Positions 1 through 9,824 of a stretch of DNA of 64,000 nucleotides are shown here, one piece after another. This DNA is from Pseudomonas protegens CHA0 (GTDB lineage: Bacteria > Pseudomonadota > Gammaproteobacteria > Pseudomonadales > Pseudomonadaceae). The position numbers were made by a program, and so were the translations under genes. Numbering within the stretch: the first letter of the stretch is position 1; every line of letters begins with the position of its first letter. The notes beneath the pieces were generated by a model. It was not told where the DNA came from, ran no database searches, and was given only the letters and a program-made list of their open reading frames with translations. The DNA lies in NCBI RefSeq assembly GCF_000397205.1, contig NC_021237.1:5687501-5751500 (forward strand), written 5' to 3'.

Positions 1-89
1 GAATCCCTTTTCTGACGGCTCGGTCGTGACTGGAGGATAACCACTCTAGAGCTCCTGCGCGCCCGCTAAATCAGCCAAAGGAATGATTT

Positions 90-138
90 GCAGGGCCGTA
101 CAAATACTAGCTTCAGGCCAGTATTGTTACGGCCCTGC
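90..138. terminator. Long hairpin, probable terminator of the MFS gene
   Basis: A perfect 11-bp stem (GCAGGGCCGTA at 90-100 pairs with 128-138) continues inward as an imperfect stem with six further pairs. It lies just past the stop of the leftward MFS gene. No clear T-tract is visible, so termination is inferred from placement. Bases 1-89 show no gene I can support. Confidence 0.5.
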
Positions 139-144
139 ACGACC

Positions 145-1329
145 TCAGGCGCTTTGCCCCACGGCTGCCTCCGCCGGGGTGCGGGGAAAGGCCAGCGCCG
201 CGGCAAACGTCAGCGCCGCGACCCCCGCCAGGACCAGGTACAGGCCACTCAGGCCCTGACGCGGTTCCACCAGAGCAATCAGCGGAATCGCCGTGGCACT
301 GGCACCGAACGACAGGCAGTAACGCAAGGCGAAGATTCGCGACTGCCACTGGGGCGCAACGAAGTTGGCGACCATGGCATCGTTCACCGTGACCTGGCCG
401 AACACCACGAACATGAAGGCCGCACCCAGGACGATCACACCCCAACCCTGGCTGTCGGCCATCGCCAGCAGCAACGGGGCCTGGAGCAGGGTCAAAATGA
501 TGAACGGCCACTTCAGGCTGAAGCGGTGCAATACCCGGCCGATCAACAACTGCGCCACTGCGCCGAAGGCATAGGCCAGGCTGACCACCACCCCCAGGGT
601 CTGCGGCGAGGTGAACAATTCATGCAGGCGTTCCTGGAACAGCTTCGGGTAAGTCATGGTGGTGGCGTTGAAGACCACCCCGCCAGTGGCTGTGGCCAGG
701 GCCAGCACGCCGAACACCAGGAACATGGAGATCTGCTGCCCGCCCTTGCCCTTGAGCGGCACATGGGCGCGTGCGGGGGCAGGCTCGTCACGCACCTGCA
801 AGGCAAAGCCGACACCCAGAAGGATGGCCACGCTCCCCGGCAGGATGAACGCCGAGCGCCAGCCGAACTGCGCCACCAGCAAGCCGGTAATCAAGGCCGA
901 GAAGGCCACGCCGAGGTTGCCCCACATACCGTTGATGCCGATCTCGCGCCCGCGATTCTGCGCATAGGCCACCAGCATCGCGGTGCCCACCGGATGATAG
1001 ATAGCGGCGAATATTCCCATCAGGGTCAGCCCGATCACCAGCATGCTCGGGCTATTACTGAGCCCGGTGAGGATCGAAGCGCCACCGATGCCGAAAAAGA
1101 ACAGCAGCATCATCTGCCGCCGACTCCAGTGATCCCCCAGCCAACCGGCCGGTAGCGAACAGGCGCCAAAAGCGATGAAACCACCCAGGGACAGACCGAT
1201 CAGCCCGGCATAGTCCAGGCCAAAGGCCTGGGTCATGCCCAGCACGGCAGCGGGAAAGATCAGCATGAACATGTGATCGATGACATGGGCGGCGTTGACG
1301 TAGCGGATGACGTTTCGGGCTTGATTCAT
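145..1329 (-). CDS. MFS transporter
   Basis: A 394-residue inner-membrane protein of the major facilitator superfamily, about the usual length for 12 membrane helices. It begins MNQARNVIRY and has repeated hydrophobic segments from residue 15. The segment IYHPVG near residue 115 resembles the YHP motif of the Fsr (fosmidomycin resistance) branch, so drug or metabolite export is a reasonable guess; the substrate cannot be read. I chose the ATG at 1329 because upstream in-frame codons encode nothing like a membrane leader and would run into the control region of the divergent AraC gene. The divergent neighbour is probably its regulator. Confidence 0.85.
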   Translation of the reverse strand: MNQARNVIRYVNAAHVIDHMFMLIFPAAVLGMTQAFGLDYAGLIGLSLGGFIAFGACSLPAGWLGDHWSRRQMMLLFFFGIGGASILTGLSNSPSMLVIGLTLMGIFAAIYHPVGTAMLVAYAQNRGREIGINGMWGNLGVAFSALITGLLVAQFGWRSAFILPGSVAILLGVGFALQVRDEPAPARAHVPLKGKGGQQISMFLVFGVLALATATGGVVFNATTMTYPKLFQERLHELFTSPQTLGVVVSLAYAFGAVAQLLIGRVLHRFSLKWPFIILTLLQAPLLLAMADSQGWGVIVLGAAFMFVVFGQVTVNDAMVANFVAPQWQSRIFALRYCLSFGASATAIPLIALVEPRQGLSGLYLVLAGVAALTFAAALAFPRTPAEAAVGQSA

Positions 1330-1416
1330 GGCGACACACCGGGGGTTGGTTGTTGTGCCGCCTATGCTAATTTGGCAATCCACCGCATTTCTGACAACAA
1401 AGTCATTGGACCGGAC

Positions 1417-2190
1417 ATGTTAATCGACCACTTCCACCATGGGCCGGTCAGCGCCTATCCCCGGGACTACCCCGACGCCGGGCATCAACCATTGCACCGC
1501 CATCGCGAGGCGCAGTTTCTCTACGCCGCCTGCGGCACCATGCGCCTGGTCACCGCCCAGGGCGCCTGGGTGATCCCACCGAGCCGGGCGGTGTGGATCC
1601 CGCCACTGGTGGAGCATGAAATCTTCATGGTCGGCGAGGTGCGCATGCGCTCTCTGTTCATCGACCCGGAGCTGTCAGCGCCCGCATTGCGCCAATGCTG
1701 CGTCCTGGCGGTCACACCGCTGCTGCGGGAGTTGATCCTGCGTGCCGTGCAAGGTCCGGAACAAGCGGAAAACCCCTTGATCCAGCAATTGATGCTGGAA
1801 GAAATCGCCGCCCTGGAAAACCTTCCGCTGCACATTCCCATGCCCCAGGACCGGCGCTTGCAAGCCATCTGCCGGACCTTGATACAGACCCCGGATCACC
1901 CCCACACCCTGGAAGACTGGGCGCAGCAGGTCGGCGCCAGTTCACGAACCCTGGCGCGGCTGTTCCAGCAGCAGGTGCAGATGAATTTCAATGCCTGGCG
2001 CCAGCAGGTGCGCCTGATGGAAGCCCTGCCACGCCTGCTCGCCGGGGAAAGCGTGCACAGCGTGGCCGACTCGCTGGGATACGGCAGCGCCCGGGCCTTC
2101 AGCGCGATGTTCTGCCGTTTGCTCGGGGATACGCCACGGCATTACGTGGCGGCCTTGAATCAGCTCAGCGCAATCAATGCATCTCGGTGA
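1417..2190 (+). CDS. AraC-family transcriptional regulator
   Basis: A 257-residue DNA-binding regulator. The first 100 residues form a cupin-like sensor domain (HQPLHRHREAQFLY, a histidine-rich cupin motif). The C-terminal 100 residues are an AraC double helix-turn-helix ending in SLGYGSARAFSAMF. The start at ATG 1417 gives the normal short N-terminus; an upstream in-frame ATG at 1273 lies inside the divergent MFS gene and is unlikely. It is transcribed away from the MFS transporter with an 87-bp gap, the classic local regulator/exporter arrangement. Its 3' end overlaps the convergent LysE gene by 17 bp. Confidence 0.88.
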   Translation: MLIDHFHHGPVSAYPRDYPDAGHQPLHRHREAQFLYAACGTMRLVTAQGAWVIPPSRAVWIPPLVEHEIFMVGEVRMRSLFIDPELSAPALRQCCVLAVTPLLRELILRAVQGPEQAENPLIQQLMLEEIAALENLPLHIPMPQDRRLQAICRTLIQTPDHPHTLEDWAQQVGASSRTLARLFQQQVQMNFNAWRQQVRLMEALPRLLAGESVHSVADSLGYGSARAFSAMFCRLLGDTPRHYVAALNQLSAINASR

Positions 2191-2803
2191 AGGCCAGCTT
2201 CACGCCGATGGCGATCAGCACTGCGCCCATGGTGCGGTCGAACCAGTGGCCCATGCGGGCAAAGCCGGCACGAACCCGCTGCTGGCTGAAGAGCATGGCC
2301 ACCAGGCAGAACCACACAGCGGTGGCCACCGCCAGATACACGCCATACCCGGCCTGGATCGCCAGCGGCGTATGCGGGTTGATCACCACGGTGAACAGCG
2401 AGAGAAAGAACAGCGTCGCCTTGGGGTTCAGGCCATTGGTGACAAAGCCTGAAGTGAAGGCCCCACGCGCAGTGCGGACCCCGGCTTCCTTGTGCAGGTC
2501 GTCGGCCGCCGGTTTGGCCGGCTGGGCACGCAGGGCCTTGTAGCCGATGTACAGCAGGTAGGCCGCAGCCAGCCACTTCAGTGCGTTGAACAGAACGATG
2601 GACTGGGAAACGATCAGGCCGATCCCCAGCAGCGAGTAACCCACGTGCAGGAAGATTGCGCAGCCCACGCCCAGCGCGGTCCAGGTGCCGGCTCGACGGC
2701 CGTGGGTCACGCTTTCACGCACCACCACGGCGAAGTCCGGGCCGGGGCTGGCCACTGCCAGAAGATGGATGAGGGCAACGGTCAAGAACTCGGTGAAGTA
2801 CAT
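2174..2803 (-). CDS. LysE/RhtB family amino-acid exporter
   Basis: A 209-residue inner-membrane protein with about six hydrophobic segments. It begins MYFTEFLTVALIHLLAVASPGPDF; the SPGPDF motif in the first loop is the hallmark of the LysE/RhtB exporters, which efflux amino acids or homoserine lactones. The length matches the family. The substrate is not readable. It converges with the AraC gene (17-bp overlap) and faces away from the dehydrogenase downstream of its start. Confidence 0.9.
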   Translation of the reverse strand: MYFTEFLTVALIHLLAVASPGPDFAVVVRESVTHGRRAGTWTALGVGCAIFLHVGYSLLGIGLIVSQSIVLFNALKWLAAAYLLYIGYKALRAQPAKPAADDLHKEAGVRTARGAFTSGFVTNGLNPKATLFFLSLFTVVINPHTPLAIQAGYGVYLAVATAVWFCLVAMLFSQQRVRAGFARMGHWFDRTMGAVLIAIGVKLAFTEMH

Positions 2804-2887
2804 GCAGGCTCCTGTGTATGTCTAATTATTTCATCTGTTAGGCTCGGCAGATTACGCCTTAGAACCCTCGTGCAAAAGGTACAGTTC

Positions 2888-3853
2888 ATGACTAACAATC
2901 GCCGCGCCGTCTTCCTCGATCACAGCTCACTGGACCTCGGTGACCTGGACCTGGGTGCGCTGCATGACAGCTTCAGCCCTCTGCAAGTACATGCCCACAC
3001 AGCGCCGGAACAGGTCGCCGAACGCCTGCAGGGCGCCCGGGTGGCCATCAGCAACAAGGTGGCACTGACAGCCGAAACCCTGGCCGCCTGCCCCGACCTG
3101 CAACTGATCCTGGTGGCCGCCACCGGCACCAACAATGTCGACCTGGCCGCAGCCCGCAAGCAGGGGATCACCGTCAGCAACTGCCAGGGCTACGGCACTC
3201 CCTCGGTGGCCCAGCACACCCTGATGCTGCTGCTCAACCTGGCCACCCGGGTCGCCGATTACCAGCAGGCCGTGGCTGCCGGGCGCTGGCAACAGGCCAG
3301 TCAGTTCTGCCTGCTGGACTACCCGATCATCGAACTGGCGGGCAAGACCCTGGGCCTGCTGGGCAATGGCGAACTGGGCAGCGCGGTGGCCCGCCTGGCC
3401 GAAGCCTTTGGCATGCGTATGCTGCTGGGGCAGATTCCAGGCCGCCCGACCCGCCCGGACCGCCTGCCGCTGGAGGAACTGCTGCCGCAAGTGGACGCCC
3501 TGACCCTGCACTGCCCCCTCAACGAGCACACCCGCCACTTTATCGGTGCCCGGGAACTGGCCCTGCTCAAGCCCGGAGCCCTGGTGGTCAACACCGCCCG
3601 CGGGGGGCTGATCGATGAACAGGCCCTGGCCGATGCATTGCGCAATGGTCACCTGGGTGGTGCAGCCACCGATGTGCTCAGCGTCGAACCCCCGGTGGCT
3701 GGCAACCCCCTGCTGGCCGGCGACATTCCGCGCCTGATCGTCACTCCACACAACGCCTGGGGCAGCCGCGAGGCCCGCCAGCGAATCGTCGGTCAATTGA
3801 CGGAAAACGCCCACGCCTTCTTCAGCGGCGCCCCGCTGCGGGTCGTGAGTTGA
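2888..3853 (+). CDS. D-2-hydroxyacid dehydrogenase (hydroxypyruvate reductase type)
   Basis: A 321-residue cytosolic NAD(P)-dependent dehydrogenase. The Rossmann motif [10 protein letters not shown] lies near residue 157. The catalytic Arg is in [10 protein letters not shown] (about 237), the Glu in VLSVEPP (about 265) and the catalytic His in TPHNAWGS (about 285). These place it in the D-isomer-specific 2-hydroxyacid family. Closest relatives by look are glycerate dehydrogenase/hydroxypyruvate reductase, but glyoxylate reductase cannot be excluded. The ATG at 2888 starts [12 protein letters not shown], the usual family start; longer in-frame extensions run into the LysE gene on the other strand. 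Confidence 0.88.
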   Translation: MTNNRRAVFLDHSSLDLGDLDLGALHDSFSPLQVHAHTAPEQVAERLQGARVAISNKVALTAETLAACPDLQLILVAATGTNNVDLAAARKQGITVSNCQGYGTPSVAQHTLMLLLNLATRVADYQQAVAAGRWQQASQFCLLDYPIIELAGKTLGLLGNGELGSAVARLAEAFGMRMLLGQIPGRPTRPDRLPLEELLPQVDALTLHCPLNEHTRHFIGARELALLKPGALVVNTARGGLIDEQALADALRNGHLGGAATDVLSVEPPVAGNPLLAGDIPRLIVTPHNAWGSREARQRIVGQLTENAHAFFSGAPLRVVS

Positions 3854-3884
3854 TAAACTTCGCCACTTTTTTCGGGGGCGGATC

Positions 3885-4883
3885 ATGGACACACGCAGTG
3901 AAGTACTGTTGCGTCAGGCTGAATTGTTTCAAGGCTCACTGCTGCTGGCCGGCCTGGCCGCCGACGATCTGCTGGGCCGCCTGCCCAATGCCCGGGGCTG
4001 GAGCTGGCACGCCGGCGACCAGGCAGCCCTGGAGGCGCGCTTTCCCGGCCGCAGTCACTTTGGCGTAGACGCACCGGCCCAATCCTTCGACAGCGCCGTG
4101 CTGTTCCTGCCCAAATCCAAGGACCTCACCGACTACCTGCTCAACGCCCTGGCCTCGCGCCTGGCCGGGCGCGAACTGTACCTGGTGGGCGAGAAGCGCA
4201 GCGGCGTGGAGAGTGCGGCCAAGCAACTCAACCCCTTCGGCAAACCGCGCAAGCTCGATAGCGCCCGGCACTGCCAGCTGTGGCAGGTCACGGTGGCCAA
4301 TGCTCCCGAACCGCTCACCCTGCAGAGCCTGGCCCATGAGTACGAACTGCCGCTGGCCGAAGGCCCGCTGAAAGTCATCAGCCTGCCGGGGGTGTTCAGC
4401 CATGGCCGGCTGGATCGCGGCACCGCGCTGCTGCTGGAGCACCTGGACCACCTGCCCGCCGGCCACCTGCTGGACTTCGGCTGCGGTGCCGGAGTGCTCG
4501 GGGCCACCGTGAAACGCCGCTACCCGGACAGCCGCGTGACCCTGCTGGATGTGGACGCCTTCGCCGCCGCCAGCAGCCGCCTGACCCTGGCGGCCAACGG
4601 CCTGGAAGCCGAGGTGCTGACCGGTGACGGAATCGACGCCGCGCCCATGGGGCTGAACGGCATCCTGACCAATCCGCCCTTCCACACCGGGGTCCATACC
4701 GACTACCAGGCAACGGAAAACCTGCTGCGAAAAGCAGCCAAACATCTGCAAAAAGGTGGAGAACTGCGAGTAGTTGCCAACAGCTTCCTGCGCTACCAGC
4801 CGCTGATCGAAGAGCACCTGGGGCCCTGTGCGATCAAGGCCGAAGGCCAGGGCTTTCGCATTTATCGGGCCAAGCGCGGCTGA
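3885..4883 (+). CDS. rsmC: 16S rRNA (guanine-N2) methyltransferase RsmC
   Basis: A 332-residue SAM-dependent methyltransferase that modifies G1207 of 16S rRNA in the E. coli homologue. It has the two-domain RsmC layout: a degenerate N-terminal domain and a C-terminal catalytic domain with SAM motif [12 protein letters not shown] (about residue 190) and the N2-guanine signature NPPFHTG (about 260). The length fits RsmC (about 340). RsmD is shorter and has no duplicated N-terminal domain. A 31-bp gap separates it from the upstream dehydrogenase. Confidence 0.88.
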   Translation: MDTRSEVLLRQAELFQGSLLLAGLAADDLLGRLPNARGWSWHAGDQAALEARFPGRSHFGVDAPAQSFDSAVLFLPKSKDLTDYLLNALASRLAGRELYLVGEKRSGVESAAKQLNPFGKPRKLDSARHCQLWQVTVANAPEPLTLQSLAHEYELPLAEGPLKVISLPGVFSHGRLDRGTALLLEHLDHLPAGHLLDFGCGAGVLGATVKRRYPDSRVTLLDVDAFAAASSRLTLAANGLEAEVLTGDGIDAAPMGLNGILTNPPFHTGVHTDYQATENLLRKAAKHLQKGGELRVVANSFLRYQPLIEEHLGPCAIKAEGQGFRIYRAKRG

Positions 4884-4940
4884 AATCCTTTTTCGCAAAC
4901 AAGGCTTGCCGAAAGGGTTTTGCCTAGGCAGAATCCGCTC

Positions 4941-5140
4941 CGTCCTAGGGGAGTAGTCTCCCACGAGCGCCACGCTCGTCCGGCATGCGTCAACATACTT
5001 GGTCAACAGACCATGGCGCATGCGACCCAAGAGTCCGCACAGACGGACCGCAGGGTTTGACAAGACCTATGACACGCACACCTTACCCGGGGCGGGAAGG
5101 CTGTACGTGTCATAGCCGTGTCGACCCGCCCCTTAGGAAA
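4941..5140 (+). promoter_or_regulatory. yybP-ykoY (manganese-sensing) riboswitch leader
   Basis: The 263-bp gap before the TMEM165/GDT1 gene carries the conserved pieces of the yybP-ykoY aptamer: GGGGAGTAG at 4948-4956, CGTCAACATACT starting about 4987, and a purine-rich 3' segment ending GAAGGCTGTACGTGTCAT. GGGGCGGG at 5089-5096 can pair perfectly with CCCGCCCC at 5125-5132, immediately before the TTAGGA ribosome-binding site, which suggests translational gating. The family senses Mn2+ and commonly precedes Mn2+ exporters. Assignment is by motif memory; exact ends are approximate. Confidence 0.85.
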
Positions 5141-5146
5141 ACCCTG

Positions 5147-5734
5147 ATGATGCTGGACTCCCTGCTCGTTCCCACCGCAATCGTTGCCTTGGCCGAAATC
5201 GGCGACAAGACGCAACTGCTTGCCCTGATTCTCGCCGCACGTTTTCGCAAACCCTGGCCGATCATCGCCGGCATCGTTGCCGCGACCCTGGCCAACCACG
5301 CGGCGGCCGGTGCGGTAGGCGCCTGGTTCGGCAGCTTCTTCTCGGACTCGACCCTGCACTGGATCCTCGCCGCCAGCTTCACCGCCACCGCGCTGTGGAC
5401 CCTGGTTCCGGACAAGATGGACGACGACGAAGCCAATACCGCACGCAAGTTCGGCCCATTCCTGACCACCCTGATCGCCTTCTTCCTGGCAGAAATCGGT
5501 GACAAGACCCAGGTCGCCACCGTCATGCTGGCGGCGCAGTACCCGGATCTGTGGCTGGTGATCATCGGTACCACCCTGGGCATGCTGATTGCCAACGTAC
5601 CGGTGGTCCTGGCAGGCAACTTCGCCGCAGACAAGCTGCCCCTGACCCTGATCCGTCGCCTGGCGGCGTCGGCCTTCTTCATCCTCGCCGTGGTGGCGGT
5701 GTACAAGGCCATGCAGATCAGCGGCTGGGTATAA
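5147..5734 (+). CDS. TMEM165/GDT1 (UPF0016) family cation transporter
   Basis: A 195-residue inner-membrane protein with about six helices arranged as two repeats. Each repeat carries the family signature EIGDKTQ (residues about 15 and 122), whose acidic residues bind the cation. Bacterial members export Mn2+ (MneA/MntX type). The riboswitch directly upstream fits a Mn2+-detoxifying role. Two adjacent ATGs at 5147 and 5150 follow AGGAAAA; I use the first. A longer frame starting at 4985 would translate the riboswitch and is rejected. Confidence 0.9.
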   Translation: MMLDSLLVPTAIVALAEIGDKTQLLALILAARFRKPWPIIAGIVAATLANHAAAGAVGAWFGSFFSDSTLHWILAASFTATALWTLVPDKMDDDEANTARKFGPFLTTLIAFFLAEIGDKTQVATVMLAAQYPDLWLVIIGTTLGMLIANVPVVLAGNFAADKLPLTLIRRLAASAFFILAVVAVYKAMQISGWV

Positions 5735-5740
5735 ACGAAA

Positions 5741-5791
5741 TCGCCGGCAAGCTGGCCCCTACGCAACCCGTAGGAGCCGGCGTGCCGGCGA
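5741..5791. repeat. REPIN (paired inverted REP elements)
   Basis: TCGCCGGCAAGC at 5741 is followed by the inverse, GTAGGAGCCGGCGTGCCGGCGA, ending at 5791. This is the common Pseudomonas REP unit in head-to-head pairing, sitting between two convergent genes. Similar pairs occur at 9064 and 19827. Confidence 0.85.
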
Positions 5792-5819
5792 CAGCGTCAT
5801 CGACAATGACGCGAAGGGA

Positions 5820-6638
5820 TCAGGACTTCTTGGCGGCCTGATACAGCGGCATCACCTTGGGAATCGCCGCCTGCAAGGAAGCGATACGGCTGGTGGAAGC
5901 CGGGTGAGTGCTCATGAACTCGGGCGGCGCGGAGCCACCGGCAGCCTGGCCCATCTTGTTCCACAGGCTGATGGCCGCATTCGGGTTGTAACCGGCACGG
6001 GCGGCCAGTTCCAGGCCGATCAGGTCCGCTTCGTTTTCATTCTCGCGGCTGTTGGGCAGAGTCATCAGCAGGTTCACCCCGTTGTCGCCCAGGGCTACGG
6101 TTTCCTGCGGAACGCCGAACAAGGTGGCGATCTGCTTGCCGGCACCGACCGCGTACTGCTTGGACATGGCTTCGCGACCGTGCTCGCGCAGGGCGTGGGC
6201 AATTTCATGGCCCATGACCGCGGCGATTTCATCGTCGGTGAGTTTGAGCTTCTCGATCAGCCCGGAGTAGAAAATGATCTTGCCGCCAGGACCGCAGTTG
6301 GCGTTGAGCTCGTCGCTCTTGATCAGGTTGACTTCCCATTTCCACTGCGCGCAGTCGGGGCGGAAAGTCGGCGCCTGGGCAATCAGGCGGTTGGCAATGA
6401 CCTGCAGGCGCTTGGCGTTGGCGCTGGTCTTGTCCAGTACGCCCTGGCTGCTGGCTTCACCCAGAGTCTGCTGATAGGACTGGGCATAGGACTGGTTCAC
6501 TTCAGCGCTGGAAACCATGCTGAACATGGATTGCTTGCGATCCACACCGACCACGCCACCGCTGGTGGTATTGACCGTTTCACAACCGCTGAGCAGTACT
6601 GCGGCACTCAATGCACATACGACCAATGACTTCTTCAT
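5820..6638 (-). CDS. M48 family metalloprotease lipoprotein
   Basis: A 272-residue secreted zinc protease. It starts MKKSLVVCALSAAVLLSGCE: a lipoprotein signal peptide with the lipobox LSGC, so it is probably anchored to the outer membrane facing the periplasm. The zinc motif HEIAHALREH (HExxH) and the downstream glutamate in ENEADLIGLE place it in peptidase family M48, like E. coli LoiP/YcaL. The family degrades misassembled outer-membrane proteins. GGAGG precedes two in-frame ATGs (6641 and 6638); either could be used. Longer upstream reading adds residues with no signal character. Confidence 0.9.
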   Translation of the reverse strand: MKKSLVVCALSAAVLLSGCETVNTTSGGVVGVDRKQSMFSMVSSAEVNQSYAQSYQQTLGEASSQGVLDKTSANAKRLQVIANRLIAQAPTFRPDCAQWKWEVNLIKSDELNANCGPGGKIIFYSGLIEKLKLTDDEIAAVMGHEIAHALREHGREAMSKQYAVGAGKQIATLFGVPQETVALGDNGVNLLMTLPNSRENENEADLIGLELAARAGYNPNAAISLWNKMGQAAGGSAPPEFMSTHPASTSRIASLQAAIPKVMPLYQAAKKS

Positions 6639-6911
6639 CATGAAACCTCCCTGAAAACGTGGCGCGTATCCTAAGGGCGGAAATGTATCCGCGCCAGATG
6701 TAAAAACAGCAATCGGTCGCATTTCAGATACATATCTGCCTTGCAGGAGAAAATTCATTCCTCCCGCAAATCCCGCCCGGGTTACCCCCACAGCTTGCCA
6801 AGAACGACATCAAGCTCCCTGAAACAGTCATTTTTCCGTGTAAGGCTAATGGCCAGCGCTGCAGCGGCCGATACAGCTCGGCAGACCTAAATTCCTGCGC
6901 CCGGAGCCTCT

Positions 6912-9053
6912 ATGAAGTTCAAGTCGATCCAGTTTTCCGTCGCCGCCCTGGCCGGCGCCATCGTTCTCAGCGTGGTTGCAGCCCTGGTGCTGTACGCCCT
7001 GTTCTCCGGGGCCAGGACCCAGCAGATGGTGCAAGACCGTACCCAGGCCCAGTTCGAACAGGTCATCGAACAACGCCTGAGCGGCCTGGCGCAGACCCAG
7101 GTCAGCCAGATCCAGCGCGAACTGGAAGCGCCCCTGCTGATCGCCGGCGGCCTGGTGCGGGTCAATGCGCTGATGGGCACCCAGGACTCGCAAGGCCATG
7201 CCGGGCTGAGCCTGAGCCGTGAACAACTGATTGCCCTGATCAAGGAAAACGTCACCCAGAACCCGAAGATCCTCGGTGCGTACATTGGCTGGGAACCCGG
7301 CGCCATCGACCATGACGACGCTGCCTACGTAGGCACCTCGGTGGTGGGTATCGATGCAGCAAACGGCCGCTTCCTGCCCTGGTGGTTCCGCAATGAAGAC
7401 GGCAGCCTGGGCCTGGACAAACTGGCCGACGTCAATGATCGGACCCTGCTTTCCACCGGCGTGCGCGCCAGCGAGTACTACCTCTGCTCCCAGGACAGCC
7501 TAAAGCCTTGCGCCATCGACCCCGCTCCCTACAAGGTCGGCGACAAGGTGGTGATGCTGGCCTCCTTTATTCAGCCGATCCTGCTCAACGGCAAGTTCCA
7601 GGGCATCGTGGGTGCCGACCTGTCAGTGAACTTCATCCAGGACATGCTGGTGGGCGCCAACCAGAAGCTCTACGGCGGCGCCGGGCACATGGCCCTGATC
7701 GGCGGTAACGGTCGCCTGGTCGCCTATACCAAGGACTCGAGCAAGTTCGGTGAAAAAGTCAGCGACGTGCTCAGCAGTGATGCACTGACCAAGCTGTCCA
7801 GCCTCAAGCGCGGCGAAGTGACCTACGACGTCGACCAGGCCAACGGCACCATCAGCCTGTACCTGCCCTTCGGCATCGGCCAGACCGATGCGCACTGGAC
7901 CCTGATGCTGCAACTGCCGCTGAGCGCGGTGATGGCCGACCTCGACAAACTGCAAGGTGACCTGGCCGAACAACGCAAGGCCGACACCTTCGGCATGGCC
8001 ATGGTCGGGCTGGTGATTGCCGGCCTCGGCTTGCTGGTGATCTGGCTGGTGGGCCACGGCATTGCCCGGCCGCTGCGGCAGATGGTGGCAATGCTCGACG
8101 ACATCGCTCAGGGCGAAGGCGACCTGACCCGACGCCTGACCAGCGATCGCGCTGACGAGCTGGGCTCCATCGCCAAAGGCTTCAACACCTTTTTGGCCAA
8201 GCTGCAGGCGATGATCAGCCAAGTGGTGACCTCGGTTCAGAGCGTCAGCGATTCTTCGGAACACACCGCAGACATCGCCATTCGCACCAACCAGGGCGTG
8301 CACAAGCAAATGGTTGAAATCGATCAGGTAGCCACCGCGGTGCACGAAATGACCGCCACTGCCCAGGACGTCGCGCGCAATGCCACCCAGGCCGCGCAAG
8401 CCGCCAGCCACGCCGACCAGGCCGCAAGCCAGGGCATGCAGATCGTGCGCGACACCTCCAGCGCCATCGGCGCCCTGGCCGAGGAAATCGGCCGTGCGGT
8501 GGGCGTGGTGCAGACCCTCGCCAAGGACAGCGAGAACATCAACGCCATCCTCATCGCCATTCGCGGGATTGCCGAGCAGACCAACCTGCTGGCGCTTAAC
8601 GCGGCAATCGAGGCGGCCCGGGCCGGCGAGCAAGGCAGGGGCTTTGCGGTGGTTGCCGACGAGGTGCGCAACCTGGCGCAGAAAACCCAGCAGGCCACCG
8701 AAGAAATCCAGTCGATGATCCAGCAACTGCAACAGGGCACCCGGGAAGTGGTGCGGGTGATGGAGGACAGCCAGCACAAGACCGACCAGAGTGTGGAGCA
8801 CGCGGCCAAGGCGGCCCAGGCCCTGGAAACCATCACCCAAGCGGTGTCGGTGATCAACGACATGAACACCCAGATCGCCAGCGCCGCCGAGGAGCAGAGC
8901 GCGGTGGCCGAGGACATCAACCGCAATGTGATCAATATCGGCCAGGTGGCCAATGAAGTGGCGGGCGGCGCCGATGAGTCCAGTGCGGCCAGCGCCGGGC
9001 TGACCAAGCTCGCCGAACAGCAACGACGCCTGATCAACCAGTTCAAAGTCTAA
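6912..9053 (+). CDS. Methyl-accepting chemotaxis protein with dCache sensor
   Basis: A 713-residue chemoreceptor. A first membrane helix (residues 8-30) is followed by a large periplasmic domain (about 31-350) whose length and [10 protein letters not shown] segment suit a double Cache ligand-binding fold. A second helix lies at about 360-380, then HAMP ([12 protein letters not shown] onward), then the cytoplasmic signalling domain with the conserved hairpin [20 protein letters not shown] and [13 protein letters not shown]. It feeds CheA/CheW. The ligand is unknown; PctA/B/C-like amino-acid receptors share this layout. It is a lone gene with its own start context. Confidence 0.93.
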   Translation: MKFKSIQFSVAALAGAIVLSVVAALVLYALFSGARTQQMVQDRTQAQFEQVIEQRLSGLAQTQVSQIQRELEAPLLIAGGLVRVNALMGTQDSQGHAGLSLSREQLIALIKENVTQNPKILGAYIGWEPGAIDHDDAAYVGTSVVGIDAANGRFLPWWFRNEDGSLGLDKLADVNDRTLLSTGVRASEYYLCSQDSLKPCAIDPAPYKVGDKVVMLASFIQPILLNGKFQGIVGADLSVNFIQDMLVGANQKLYGGAGHMALIGGNGRLVAYTKDSSKFGEKVSDVLSSDALTKLSSLKRGEVTYDVDQANGTISLYLPFGIGQTDAHWTLMLQLPLSAVMADLDKLQGDLAEQRKADTFGMAMVGLVIAGLGLLVIWLVGHGIARPLRQMVAMLDDIAQGEGDLTRRLTSDRADELGSIAKGFNTFLAKLQAMISQVVTSVQSVSDSSEHTADIAIRTNQGVHKQMVEIDQVATAVHEMTATAQDVARNATQAAQAASHADQAASQGMQIVRDTSSAIGALAEEIGRAVGVVQTLAKDSENINAILIAIRGIAEQTNLLALNAAIEAARAGEQGRGFAVVADEVRNLAQKTQQATEEIQSMIQQLQQGTREVVRVMEDSQHKTDQSVEHAAKAAQALETITQAVSVINDMNTQIASAAEEQSAVAEDINRNVINIGQVANEVAGGADESSAASAGLTKLAEQQRRLINQFKV

Positions 9054-9063
9054 TCACGGACCT

Positions 9064-9147
9064 GTAGGAGCCGGCTTGCCGGCGAAAGCGATCCTGGCTT
9101 GGACAGCAAACCAGGGGGCCTCTTCGCTGGCAAGCCAGCTCCTGCAG
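9064..9147. repeat. REPIN with duplicated tail
   Basis: GTAGGAGCCGGCTTGCCGGCGA starts at 9064 and its inverse lies at about 9122-9147. The right arm ends in a short direct duplication, CCAGCTCCTGCAG repeated back to back up to 9160. It separates the chemoreceptor from the convergent HMCES-like gene. Confidence 0.8.
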
Positions 9148-9168
9148 CCAGCTCCTGCAGTTGATGCT

Positions 9169-9789
9169 TCAGGCGGGGGTCAGGCACTCGGGGCCGTTGA
9201 GCTTGGGGTCATTGACCAGGTTGGCCAGGACCCGCTCGCGCAGGGCTGCCGGCGGGCTGGCCAGCAAGGCTTGCAGGGCATGCAAGGGGGTCTCGGGATC
9301 GAGCCAGGCTTGCTGGCCGGCGGCATCGAGGATCAGCGGGCGACGCAGATTGGAAGCCGCCTGGGTTACCACTGCAGTGCTCAGCCAGACCTGCTCCTGC
9401 ACCGGGTAGGCCTCCCATATCGCGGCAAAAAAGATCGACGAACCTTCCCCCGGCGTCAGCCAGTAGGGGCGCTTGCGGGTGCCGCCGCGCCATTCGTAGA
9501 AACCATTGGCCGGCAGCAGGCAGCGCCGCTCGCGAAAGGCCTGGCGAAACATCGGCTGCTCCGCCAGGGTTTCCGCCCGGGCATGGGCGGGCGTCCGGGA
9601 AAGGTCCGTGAGCCACGGCGGTGTCAGCCCCCAGCGGGCCCGGGCCAGGGTGCGCTGGCCGTTTTCCGCGCGCTGGATCAGCACCGAATCATTGGGCGAG
9701 ATGTTCCACTGCGCCTTCTGGTCGGCGGGAAATCCCGGCAAGGCGGCAAACGCGGGGTTCCAGCGAAACAGGGCATAACGTCCACACAT
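9169..9789 (-). CDS. SOS response-associated peptidase family (HMCES/YedK-like), altered active site
   Basis: A 206-residue protein of the SRAP family, which covalently shields abasic sites in single-stranded DNA through Cys2. The start at 9789 (MCGRYALF) is chosen because maturation must expose Cys2. Asn29 (WNISP), Arg71 (ARAET) and Glu99 (NGFYEW) match the known active-site positions. The usual histidine in the H-x-R-M-P motif is missing: the region reads SNLRRPLIL (about 146-154) and looks shortened. Cross-link formation depends mainly on Cys2, so some function may remain. Confidence 0.85.
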   Translation of the reverse strand: MCGRYALFRWNPAFAALPGFPADQKAQWNISPNDSVLIQRAENGQRTLARARWGLTPPWLTDLSRTPAHARAETLAEQPMFRQAFRERRCLLPANGFYEWRGGTRKRPYWLTPGEGSSIFFAAIWEAYPVQEQVWLSTAVVTQAASNLRRPLILDAAGQQAWLDPETPLHALQALLASPPAALRERVLANLVNDPKLNGPECLTPA

Positions 9790-9824
9790 GGGGCAATACA
9801 ACTCTCGGCAAATCGGCGCTCAGC

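Noticed and set aside
1273-1416. Longer start for the AraC regulator
   Set aside because: It overlaps the divergent MFS gene and its promoter; homologues start near MLIDHF.
4985-5146. Longer start for the TMEM165/GDT1 gene
   Set aside because: It would translate the riboswitch aptamer; the ATG at 5147 has a good ribosome site.
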